The position numbers and the translations under genes were made by a program. Below are positions 33,839-41,240 of a stretch of 64,000 nucleotides of DNA, one piece after another. Location: NCBI RefSeq assembly GCF_006829085.1, contig NZ_BJTC01000004.1, positions 248,001-312,000 of the forward strand, read 5' to 3'. This stretch comes from Chryseobacterium sp. ON_d1. Its GTDB lineage: Bacteria; Bacteroidota; Bacteroidia; Flavobacteriales; Weeksellaceae. The number at the start of each line of letters is the position of its first letter. Positions within the stretch are counted from its first letter, which is position 1. Under the pieces are notes generated by a model. It ran no database searches. It worked only from the letters and a program-made list of their open reading frames with translations, and was not told where the DNA came from.

Positions 33839-35254
33839 ATGTCTAAAGATGTTCTGTACCTTAAAATAGCCAATTCTGTCACAGAGCAGATCAAAAGTGA
33901 AACCCTGCAGTTTGGAGACCGGTTGCCTTCATTGAGAAGCGCCCAGAAGTTATATAATGTAAGTCTGAATACCATAAAACAGGCGTATATGGAACTGGAA
34001 AGTCGCTCTCTGGTAGAATCCCGTCCAAAATATGGATATTATGTAAGCCAGACTTCCCAACGAAAACTGGCGCTGCCTTCCGTAGCTCAGATGAAAGGTT
34101 CAGAAAAAAAGAATACCCCGCAGGATCTTATTGATAAAGTATTTGGAGTGATTGGAGGAACAGATATCACACAGTTTGGATTGGGAGTTCCAGGTAAAAG
34201 TCTTCTTCCGGTTGCCAAAATGAAAAAATGCATGATTGATGTGATCAAAAGAAAAGGTGACAGCGGAACAAACTATGAACCCGTACAGGGGAGTGAAGTG
34301 CTTCGCCGGGAAATTGCCAAATGGTCTATTGTAATGGAAGGCAAAATCACGGAAGATGATCTGGTGATTACCTCGGGAGCAATGAATGCGGTTTACAACT
34401 GTTTGATGGCTGTTACAAAGCCTGGGGATTTGGTAGCGGTAGAAAGTCCTGTTTATTTCGGAATCCTTCAGGCCATTCAGTTATTGGGACTCAAGGCAGT
34501 AGAAATTCCTACTCATCCTATTACAGGAGTAGATTTGGATGAGTTAAAGAAAGTGCTTCCAAAGCTTTCCGCGTGTTGTTTTGTGGTCAATTATAATAAT
34601 CCGTTAGGGTTTCAGATGCCTGATGAAAACAAAAAAGAGCTGGTAAAAATGCTTACGGAATATAATGTTCCTCTCGTTGAAGATGATGTGTATGGAAATA
34701 TTTACTTCGGAGCAGGGAGGCCCAAGCCCTGTAAGTTTTATGATGAAGCGGGAATTGTGATGTGGACCGGCTCAGTTTCGAAAACACTGGCTCCGGGCTT
34801 TAGAGTGGGATGGGTGGCTCCGGGAAAATTTAAAGAAAAGATTATCCGTCAGAAAATCGTTCAGACTGTTTCCGGGCCGTCTTTATTTTCAGAGGTCATT
34901 GCAGATTTCCTTGCCCATGGGCGGTATGATCATCACCTGAGAATGTTCAGAAAAAAACTGTATGCCAACTATCTTCAGATCCAAAAATCGGTGATTGATT
35001 ACTTTCCTGATAATACAAAAATCTCGGAGCCCAAAGGAGGGTTTATGCTCTGGCTGGAGCTGGATAAAAGGATCTGTACAGAAGATCTTTATGATATTGC
35101 GGTAAGCCAGAAAGTAAATTTTGCTCCCGGAAGAATGTTTTCACAATATAACCAATATCAGAACTGTATGCGTCTGAACTACGCTCTGGAATGGACAGAC
35201 AGAGTGGAAAGTGACCTGGAAAAGCTGGGGAAAATGATAAAAAACAGAATTTAA
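33839..35254 (+). CDS. MocR-type regulator (GntR HTH fused to class I aminotransferase)
   Basis: 471 aa. N-terminal GntR winged helix (residues 5-72; SETLQFGDRLPSLRSAQKLY, TIKQAYMELESRSLVESRP) joined by a linker to a fold-type I aminotransferase domain (about 95-471). PLP-binding features are present: NYNNPLG, EDDVYGNIYF and the Schiff-base lysine in TGSVSKTLAPGFRVGW near residue 314. MocR proteins sense PLP or amino-acid derivatives and control nearby genes such as pdxST; none of those is here. Candidate targets are the small gene upstream and the GNAT gene downstream. Confidence 0.92.
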   Translation: MSKDVLYLKIANSVTEQIKSETLQFGDRLPSLRSAQKLYNVSLNTIKQAYMELESRSLVESRPKYGYYVSQTSQRKLALPSVAQMKGSEKKNTPQDLIDKVFGVIGGTDITQFGLGVPGKSLLPVAKMKKCMIDVIKRKGDSGTNYEPVQGSEVLRREIAKWSIVMEGKITEDDLVITSGAMNAVYNCLMAVTKPGDLVAVESPVYFGILQAIQLLGLKAVEIPTHPITGVDLDELKKVLPKLSACCFVVNYNNPLGFQMPDENKKELVKMLTEYNVPLVEDDVYGNIYFGAGRPKPCKFYDEAGIVMWTGSVSKTLAPGFRVGWVAPGKFKEKIIRQKIVQTVSGPSLFSEVIADFLAHGRYDHHLRMFRKKLYANYLQIQKSVIDYFPDNTKISEPKGGFMLWLELDKRICTEDLYDIAVSQKVNFAPGRMFSQYNQYQNCMRLNYALEWTDRVESDLEKLGKMIKNRI

Positions 35255-35268
35255 TAAACCTTATAGTG

Positions 35269-35754
35269 ATGAATGATATTAAGAATGAAGTAAAAATTGT
35301 AGCCTATGACCCTCAGTTTAAAGAAGCCTTCAAAGCTTTGAATGAAGAATGGATCAAAACATTTTTTGTAATGGAAGCAGGTGATTATAAACTGCTGGAT
35401 CATCCCGAAGAAGAAATTTTAGATAAAGGAGGACACATTGTTTTTGCTTTGCTGGACGGGGAGGCAGTAGGAACCTGTGCATTGGTAAAAACAGAAGATC
35501 GTCCTCTTACTTTTGAACTCTCAAAAATGGCAGTAAGTCCTAAAGCTCAGGGAAAAAAATTAGGCTATCTGCTGGGAAATGCTTTAGTGGAAAAAGCAAG
35601 AGAATTACATGCAGAAAAAGTCTTTTTAGTGACCAATTCTATCCTGGTTCCGGCGATTAAGCTTTATGAAAAATTAGGGTTTATTCATACTCCTATCGGT
35701 AAAGCCGAGTATGACCGCGCAGATGTTCGGATGGAGTTGATTTTCAATAAATAA
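35269..35754 (+). CDS. GNAT family N-acetyltransferase
   Basis: 161 aa from ATG 35269; a GTG directly before it (35266) is an alternative. GNAT core: FELSKMAVSPKAQGKKLGYLL holds the V-strand and the acetyl-CoA pyrophosphate loop (QGKKLG), followed by the helix ALVEKARELHAEKV and the LYEKLGF motif. Substrate unknown; the acidic active-site strand is not diagnostic. It follows the MocR gene by 14 bp and is probably in the same transcript, ending in a bidirectional terminator. Confidence 0.9.
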   Translation: MNDIKNEVKIVAYDPQFKEAFKALNEEWIKTFFVMEAGDYKLLDHPEEEILDKGGHIVFALLDGEAVGTCALVKTEDRPLTFELSKMAVSPKAQGKKLGYLLGNALVEKARELHAEKVFLVTNSILVPAIKLYEKLGFIHTPIGKAEYDRADVRMELIFNK

Positions 35755-35760
35755 GAAAAA

Positions 35761-35798
35761 ATATTAGAACTCGGATAGAAATATCCTTGTTCTAATAT
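35761..35798. terminator. Bidirectional terminator
   Basis: Symmetric stem ATATTAGAAC / GTTCTAATAT with an inner GGATA-GAAA-TATCC hairpin, flanked by A and T runs, between the convergent GNAT and phosphatase genes. Confidence 0.88.
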
Positions 35799-35827
35799 CA
35801 AAATTTAAATCTAATTGCTTTACTGTT

Positions 35828-37681
35828 TTATTTCTTAATAAAAGTCTTGGTCAGTGATTTTTTGCTTCCATTGATTTTAATGTAATACACACCTGCCGGA
35901 AGATTTCCCATATTGATTTTTTCATCGTAAAAACCTCTTGAAGACTGTAAATGTGACGTTGAAACAACCGCTCCTTTACTGTCAATGATTTCTGCTTTAA
36001 TTTCCTTATCCTCAGATTGATACCGGATTCCGATGAATGTTGAAACAGGATTCGGATAGATTTTAAAGTCATCAGCGATTACCTTGGTCTCTTTTGCGGC
36101 CAATATCTCTTTGGAACATGCCAAAATTCTATTAACTCCATCGATTCCCCATGAAGATTGTACCGGAATACAAAGCCAGTTCAATACCGTAGGGAAATGA
36201 TCTGTTTCTCTTGTTGTTGAGGTATAATCGTACACCTTAAAATTATTCACTGTACCCGCATTATAAGTAGGAGAACCCGTCACAGTCATATGATTGGCGT
36301 TTGGACCAGAGTCTGCCAATGTATTTCCTGAAGTTCCATTACATTTCCAATTGGCTAATAATTGAGAATAATAAGGATGCGAAGGCGTAATGTCCTGATT
36401 GGCCCAGTTTACGATGACATCGTTCGGAAGAACAGATTTCCAGATTCTTACATCTTTATAAGAAGCCGCCAGATTAATGCCGTAAGCATTCGTTCCGTCC
36501 TGGTTTAAAGTTAAAGGAAGCCCGGAATCAATATTTCCAATCGTTCCCATTTTAGCAAAGGTTACAGGAACACCATCTTCATATAATGTTACAAGACCAT
36601 CTCTGTCAAAACTTGCAGCAATATGTTTCCACTTATTCGTTTCCACTTTTCCGCCCACAAGGTCAATTCTGTTGGTTCCATCTCCAATATTCATCTTAAA
36701 GGTCTGCCCTGAATAGCCTGAGAACACAAACCCTTTATTTTTTCCGTTCGCCCAGTTTTTATTACTGATCATCACCGGATCACTGGAATAAGCTGTGTTA
36801 GGTTTTACCCAAAATTCAATGGTGAAATCCTGATTGGCCCCGAAATTAAAAGCAGACTGGTTTGTTGGTTTTGCGTATGTTCCTGCTGGAAAGGTCAGCT
36901 GATTAAAGGTTATATTGGATTCCAGAACGGTTTTACTGATCTGCTGAGGAGTAAATCCCGGATTGGAATACACGGTAAAAATATTTCTTTCAGTAAGATT
37001 TCCGCCTCCATGAGAGCTTTCAATTGCACCATGATCTGTTGTTAACACAACCAGCCAGTCTTCGTTGCTGTAAGAAGGCCTGTTTTTCATCGCAGCAACA
37101 ATCTCTCCGATATAAGTATCCGTTGTCTTGATAGAAGAAACGTACTGAGGAACTGTTGACGCAAACCCATAAGAATGGCCTGCATGATCTACATCGTCAA
37201 AATCTACGAAGAGAATATCTGGGTTGTCATTCTGTAAAGCCGTTACCGCTGCATTTTTTACTGCAAGATCCGTTGCCAGATTGGTTTTTACATCTGCGGT
37301 TTGGATGATTTTATCGTTAATAGGCGACCAATGAGCCAGAGAAATGGTTCTTAAATTAGGATTAAAGGTCTCTGCTCTGGTTAAAAAATCAGGATAGTTG
37401 ACGAAGTTCGGGCTGGTAAAGTTATTGTCCTGAACATTGTGTTTGGTATGCCATACTCCGGTAAGCATAGTGCTCCATCCGTTTCCGCTCCAGGTAGTGG
37501 CAGCACAAAGCCCATCGGTAGAGTAGATTGACTGACTGATAAGGTTTTGAATGTTGGGAGTAGGAGTAGACATCATCACATCTGCACGGCATCCGTCAAT
37601 ACCGATAAAAAGTACTTTTTTGGTCTGAGCTCCAAGGAAACAGCTCATGACAACAGCCATTGAGAATAGTTTTGTTTTCAT
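35828..37681 (-). CDS. Secreted alkaline-phosphatase-superfamily enzyme with LamG and T9SS domains
   Basis: 617 aa. Signal peptide 1-19 (FLGAQ). Catalytic domain about 20-265 of the type I phosphodiesterase / nucleotide pyrophosphatase type: GIDGCRAD (Asp29), a nucleophile region TTWSGNGWS (62-70), DDVDHAGHSYG and TTDHGA supplying the second metal site. A LamG/concanavalin-like domain follows (about 285-455; FTIEFWVKP), then a type A T9SS tail (IYPNPVST to TFIKK). The enzyme should be delivered outside the cell. The superfamily contains phosphonoacetate hydrolase and phospho/phosphonate diesterases, and the gene is the last on the same strand as a PhnX-like locus, so it may release substrate from phosphonate esters (inference). 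Confidence 0.87.
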   Translation of the reverse strand: MKTKLFSMAVVMSCFLGAQTKKVLFIGIDGCRADVMMSTPTPNIQNLISQSIYSTDGLCAATTWSGNGWSTMLTGVWHTKHNVQDNNFTSPNFVNYPDFLTRAETFNPNLRTISLAHWSPINDKIIQTADVKTNLATDLAVKNAAVTALQNDNPDILFVDFDDVDHAGHSYGFASTVPQYVSSIKTTDTYIGEIVAAMKNRPSYSNEDWLVVLTTDHGAIESSHGGGNLTERNIFTVYSNPGFTPQQISKTVLESNITFNQLTFPAGTYAKPTNQSAFNFGANQDFTIEFWVKPNTAYSSDPVMISNKNWANGKNKGFVFSGYSGQTFKMNIGDGTNRIDLVGGKVETNKWKHIAASFDRDGLVTLYEDGVPVTFAKMGTIGNIDSGLPLTLNQDGTNAYGINLAASYKDVRIWKSVLPNDVIVNWANQDITPSHPYYSQLLANWKCNGTSGNTLADSGPNANHMTVTGSPTYNAGTVNNFKVYDYTSTTRETDHFPTVLNWLCIPVQSSWGIDGVNRILACSKEILAAKETKVIADDFKIYPNPVSTFIGIRYQSEDKEIKAEIIDSKGAVVSTSHLQSSRGFYDEKINMGNLPAGVYYIKINGSKKSLTKTFIKK

Positions 37682-37711
37682 AGGGAAAAAGAGTTTTTTA
37701 AATATAGAAAG

Positions 37712-37767
37712 TTTACAAATAGTAATTTATTTTTTAGTTATTGTAAAATTAATTTACTATTTGTAAA
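37712..37767. promoter_or_regulatory. TTTACAAATAGTAA inverted repeat upstream of the phosphatase gene
   Basis: Perfect 14-bp arms (37712-37725 and 37754-37767) separated by 28 bp; a further TATTTGTAAAC at 37769-37779 matches the same arm. It starts 30 bp before the ATG on the minus strand, so it is a plausible operator or promoter-overlapping site. Confidence 0.5.
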
Positions 37768-37955
37768 TATTTGTAAACTGAAAGTTAATTAATTGATAAT
37801 TAAAAAGTTCACTCAAAAGTTTAGAAATTAACCACAAAAGTCACAAAAGAGAATGACTTTATTTATTTTAAGTTATATGCTTTACGAATATAAAGTTCAA
37901 AAAAGTTTGCCGGAAGTTTAGGCTATAACAAATATCAAATGATCCGTACGATATT

Positions 37956-38005
37956 CCCCTCCTCCGGAGGGGTGTCGAAAATTCAAAGAATTTTTGACGG
38001 GGTGG
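37956..38005. repeat. Dispersed palindromic repeat with CCCCTCC/GGAGGGG hairpin
   Basis: CCCCTCC-TCC-GGAGGGG (37956-37972), then TCGAAAATTC-AAA-GAATTTTTGA and GGGGTGG. Two hairpins in series with unusually GC-rich content for this region; the pattern is the type I associate with repeated intergenic elements in Chryseobacterium. Only one copy is in the window. Confidence 0.55.
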
Positions 38006-38090
38006 TAAAAAAACACAAACATTTCCAATAGAAAAACCATGAAAATATTTGTGTCAGGAAGGATTTAAAAATATGTTGAAAAAGAAGTTG

Positions 38091-38759
38091 CTAAAGAATT
38101 CCCGCTGCCTCAGAAATCGTATTCAGAATATAATCAGGAGATGCTTTTTCAAGCTCTTTTTTACCTTGTGCTCCGGAAAGAACCGCTACTGTCAGTCCGC
38201 AGCCTGCATTTTTACCTTCTTCAATATCAATCACAGAATCACCCGCTTTTAAAACTTTACTGGCTTCCGTAATATTGAATTTCTTCATGGCAAGATGGAT
38301 CATCTCTGGGCTTGGGCGGCTTTCTGAAACATCATCCGCAGTAATCAAAGCATCAAAATGAATGTTTTCCTTCCAGTTCAGTTTGTTCAAAAGCTGATGA
38401 GCGATTTCTGAGGTATACCCTGTATTTAAGACGATCTTCTTGTTTTGAGACTTCATGTTAAGCAGGAAATCTTCCGTTCCGTTGATGGGCTTTACATCCA
38501 GATTTTGATAAGATTCTTTCAGCTGATCAGAAAAATTCTCAAAAATAGCAGGAGCATCCTCCACATTTCCATTGATTTCCTTTAAAAGACTTGTGATGGC
38601 TTCCAGTTTTTCCATCCCGGCACAGCTGGATAATACTTTTTCCAGACTTACCACATAGCCATAATCATTTACGGCATTGGTAAGTGTTTTGTAAACTACA
38701 TTGTCTTCATCAATTGTTGTTCCGGCCATATCCAGAACCAGTAATTCTATATTTTTCAT
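38091..38759 (-). CDS. Phosphonatase-like HAD hydrolase (TIGR03351 type)
   Basis: 222 aa from ATG 38759 (MKNIELLVLDMAGTT); an upstream in-frame start at 38786 would overlap the previous gene. Motif I is DMAGTT (Asp10 nucleophile), the DxAGT form typical of phosphonoacetaldehyde hydrolase (PhnX) and its relatives. In the cap, GMEK places Lys51 exactly 41 residues after Asp10, the same distance as the Schiff-base Lys53 after Asp12 in PhnX. Motif IV region AGDSVIDIEEGKNAG is intact. Such enzymes cleave the C-P bond of an aldehyde phosphonate. Directly downstream of the TIGR03364 FAD oxidoreductase (7-bp gap), its known frequent neighbour. Confidence 0.87.
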   Translation of the reverse strand: MKNIELLVLDMAGTTIDEDNVVYKTLTNAVNDYGYVVSLEKVLSSCAGMEKLEAITSLLKEINGNVEDAPAIFENFSDQLKESYQNLDVKPINGTEDFLLNMKSQNKKIVLNTGYTSEIAHQLLNKLNWKENIHFDALITADDVSESRPSPEMIHLAMKKFNITEASKVLKAGDSVIDIEEGKNAGCGLTVAVLSGAQGKKELEKASPDYILNTISEAAGIL

Positions 38760-38766
38760 GTAAATG

Positions 38767-39921
38767 TTATGCGTAAATTTTTTCAATATTAAACTTAGAG
38801 AAGCCGCCGCTTCCCGTCATTCCTTTTCCTCCGATACCCGTTACAATATGAATATTGGAAGATGGACTGTGCTCAAAAATATCTTTTGTTTTGCATTGGG
38901 AGTAGATGCCGAACCATCTTCTTTGTATCTCATATGTAGGAAGATCAATGATTTTTTTTGCTTCATGAATCATGAATTCATCAATCTCCATATTAAGATC
39001 ATAGCCAAGATCATCCGCATTTTTAGCGTCTGCATATTCATGAGAGTCTCCTATTATGACAGAACCGTCAAGAGCCTGCTTGAATAAAATATGAACTCCA
39101 TATTTCTTCTCAAATGAGTTAGGGTCTTCTAAAGCCTTGATTTCCTGGAAAGAAGGACACTCGCTGAATGATTCGTATCTTCTCACGGAAAGCCCGGTAA
39201 GAATATTTCCCTGAAGCGAATAGATTCCCTGCGGTTTGGTCTGCAGCATCTGAAGCTTGCTTACTTCCAGATCGCTGTCATTGAATACTTTAGGGTATAA
39301 GGTTTTGAACTCATGTCCGCCACAGATTATGATTTTAGAGGCATTGAATGCTGTTCCATCTGCAGCTACTGCAATACATTTCTGATCATCTTCAAGGGTT
39401 TCAAGAACTGTGGTGTTATAAAAAATCTGTAATCCCATTTTCTCCTGAAGCAGCCTATGAAGTTTTACAATCATATCTGCCGAATCTACTGAAAGTTCCT
39501 GCGGAAAAAATAGTCCCCCTTTACAATAGTCAGAGCGAAGTCCGTCAAATTTCTTAATGCAGTCGCTTTTGGATAATAAAACAGATTCATAATCATTATT
39601 TCTGTTGATTTCATAAAGTTCTTCAATCAGCTGGAGCTCTTCATCATTTGAAGCGATATATACAGATCCGTTTTGTCTGATGGTAAGATCTGCCTGATCA
39701 TGAAGTTCATTATAGATGGCAAGGCTTTCTCTTCCGAAATTCTGCCATTTAAGATCCATGCCGGAAGGTACTACCTGTCCGAAATTTCTTACGGTGGCAC
39801 CCTGAGGAAAAGAATTTCTTTCCAGTAAAGCTACTTTAAGATTTTTCTTCAGCGCATGATAAGCGTGGAATGTTCCTAAAATTCCACCTCCTACAACGAT
39901 TAAATCAAATTTTGTTGTCAT
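38767..39921 (-). CDS. TIGR03364 family FAD-dependent oxidoreductase
   Basis: 384 aa, DAO superfamily. FAD Rossmann motif VVGGGILG (8-15) with ALLERN at the end of strand 2, then NFGQVVPSGMD and a C-terminal GIGGKGMTGSGGFSKFN that closes the FAD site. TIGRFAMs describes this family as linked to PhnX-like hydrolases, proposed to oxidatively deaminate an aminophosphonate to the aldehyde that the hydrolase cleaves. That reaction order fits the two genes here. Shares the operon with a DUF5690 carrier (11-bp gap upstream). Confidence 0.88.
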   Translation of the reverse strand: MTTKFDLIVVGGGILGTFHAYHALKKNLKVALLERNSFPQGATVRNFGQVVPSGMDLKWQNFGRESLAIYNELHDQADLTIRQNGSVYIASNDEELQLIEELYEINRNNDYESVLLSKSDCIKKFDGLRSDYCKGGLFFPQELSVDSADMIVKLHRLLQEKMGLQIFYNTTVLETLEDDQKCIAVAADGTAFNASKIIICGGHEFKTLYPKVFNDSDLEVSKLQMLQTKPQGIYSLQGNILTGLSVRRYESFSECPSFQEIKALEDPNSFEKKYGVHILFKQALDGSVIIGDSHEYADAKNADDLGYDLNMEIDEFMIHEAKKIIDLPTYEIQRRWFGIYSQCKTKDIFEHSPSSNIHIVTGIGGKGMTGSGGFSKFNIEKIYA

Positions 39922-39932
39922 TGTACTATAGT

Positions 39933-41231
39933 TTATAAAATTTTCGACGTATCGAAATTGATGAATTGATTAGAGTTAGATTTGGGTTTTGACTTTTTTC
40001 TGAATGCCAGAAATGCAATCATCGAAAGAACGAAAACCGTAACGGTGATGATATAATTTAAATTGATATAGAAATTTAACCAAGAAGTCTGAGCTGAACC
40101 GAAGTTTTTATACAGCAGGATCAAGACACTTCCAAGGTACCCGAAGGAATCTACAATATAGATCAGGAAACCTACATTTCCCTTGATTTCAAATGCGGCA
40201 ATCATCCGGTCAAAATAAATTCCATTGAAAGGAATATAGCAAATGTACATTCCAAAGCCTGAAACCGTCATCCATAAAAAAGGCGACAGAGAACCCTGCT
40301 GAAACAGATAGGTGGAAAGTCCTACCGTAAGAATTCCCGCAAAAAGGATGTAATGATAATAGGCAAATGCCTTTTTATTGTTTTTGACTTTTACCATAAA
40401 ACTTAAAATCACCAGAACCATTACGGCGATAGGAATTTCTGTTAAGGTGAAAACAGAACTGTCAAAAGTAAAATGCAGTCCGTCCCAGATCTCACGGTTG
40501 AAATTATCTCTGAAATCCCTTAGAACCGTTAAGCTGATATATAAAAAGATGATACATACGATCGGAACAAAAAATTGTTGGATCAGGGCTTTTCTTTCTT
40601 TACCATTCAATGGTTGTCTCTTGTTTTTAAGCAAAATATCTTCGTTTGAAGGTTGGGGAATTCTTTCAAGAAGCAGCCCGAAAAGGATCAGTGGAATTAT
40701 GAAAATAAGTCCGGCTGAAAAAGGCATCCAGAATTCTGTAACCGAGAAAGTATCCATCAGAAATTTTCCTACAGATTTTGTAAAACCTGAAGAAACCACA
40801 AAGCTTGAACATAAAAAAAGTCCGATGATTTCTGTGGTTTTTCGTCCTTCAATATAGGAGAAAACAATTCCCCAGACCATTCCCAGCGGAATACCGTTGA
40901 TGAACATAAATATAATATTGTAAGGAGCGGGAACAGCTGCAAATCCTAACAACGCAAGTTCTGCAATGGCAATGAAAACAAACAGATAAGTGAGTCTTTT
41001 CTGAGGTTTCAGCTCTGAGATAAATTTGATCCCAATGAATTTTGAGATAAAATATCCTACAGCTTGGGCAATGATAATAAGAATCTTATAATCAACCCCG
41101 AAATAAGAAAGCCCCTCGAAAGAGGCTACGGTAAAAGGTTTCCTGAAACCGTACATGCAGAAGTAAACACCAAAAGCGGCAAAGGCAGCTTTCAGTGTTA
41201 CTAATGTTTTTTTACTGATGGTTTTGGCCAT
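39933..41231 (-). CDS. DUF5690 family MFS transporter, probable phosphonate/organophosphate carrier
   Basis: 432 aa with about twelve transmembrane helices (for example FAAFGVYFCMYGFRK, ILIIIAQAVGYFISKFIGI, FVPIVCIIFLYISLTVL). The first helix carries Arg30 in MYGFRKPFT, reminiscent of the substrate-binding Arg in the GlpT/UhpT organophosphate antiporters (comparison by eye). A split cytoplasmic loop (LLKNKRQPLNGKERKALIQQ) separates the halves. Sits between the TonB receptor and the phosphonate enzymes, so it should be the inner-membrane step. No ABC-type PhnCDE transporter is present. Confidence 0.82.
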   Translation of the reverse strand: MAKTISKKTLVTLKAAFAAFGVYFCMYGFRKPFTVASFEGLSYFGVDYKILIIIAQAVGYFISKFIGIKFISELKPQKRLTYLFVFIAIAELALLGFAAVPAPYNIIFMFINGIPLGMVWGIVFSYIEGRKTTEIIGLFLCSSFVVSSGFTKSVGKFLMDTFSVTEFWMPFSAGLIFIIPLILFGLLLERIPQPSNEDILLKNKRQPLNGKERKALIQQFFVPIVCIIFLYISLTVLRDFRDNFNREIWDGLHFTFDSSVFTLTEIPIAVMVLVILSFMVKVKNNKKAFAYYHYILFAGILTVGLSTYLFQQGSLSPFLWMTVSGFGMYICYIPFNGIYFDRMIAAFEIKGNVGFLIYIVDSFGYLGSVLILLYKNFGSAQTSWLNFYINLNYIITVTVFVLSMIAFLAFRKKSKPKSNSNQFINFDTSKIL

Positions 41232-41240
41232 GGTAATGAT

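Larger units (their letters stand above)
37682..38090. other. Intergenic region with operator-like and dispersed repeats
   Basis: 409 bp between two minus-strand genes. It holds an inverted repeat next to the phosphatase start (37712-37767) and a dispersed palindromic repeat (37956-38005). The rest is AT-rich with no credible ORF. Confidence 0.6.
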
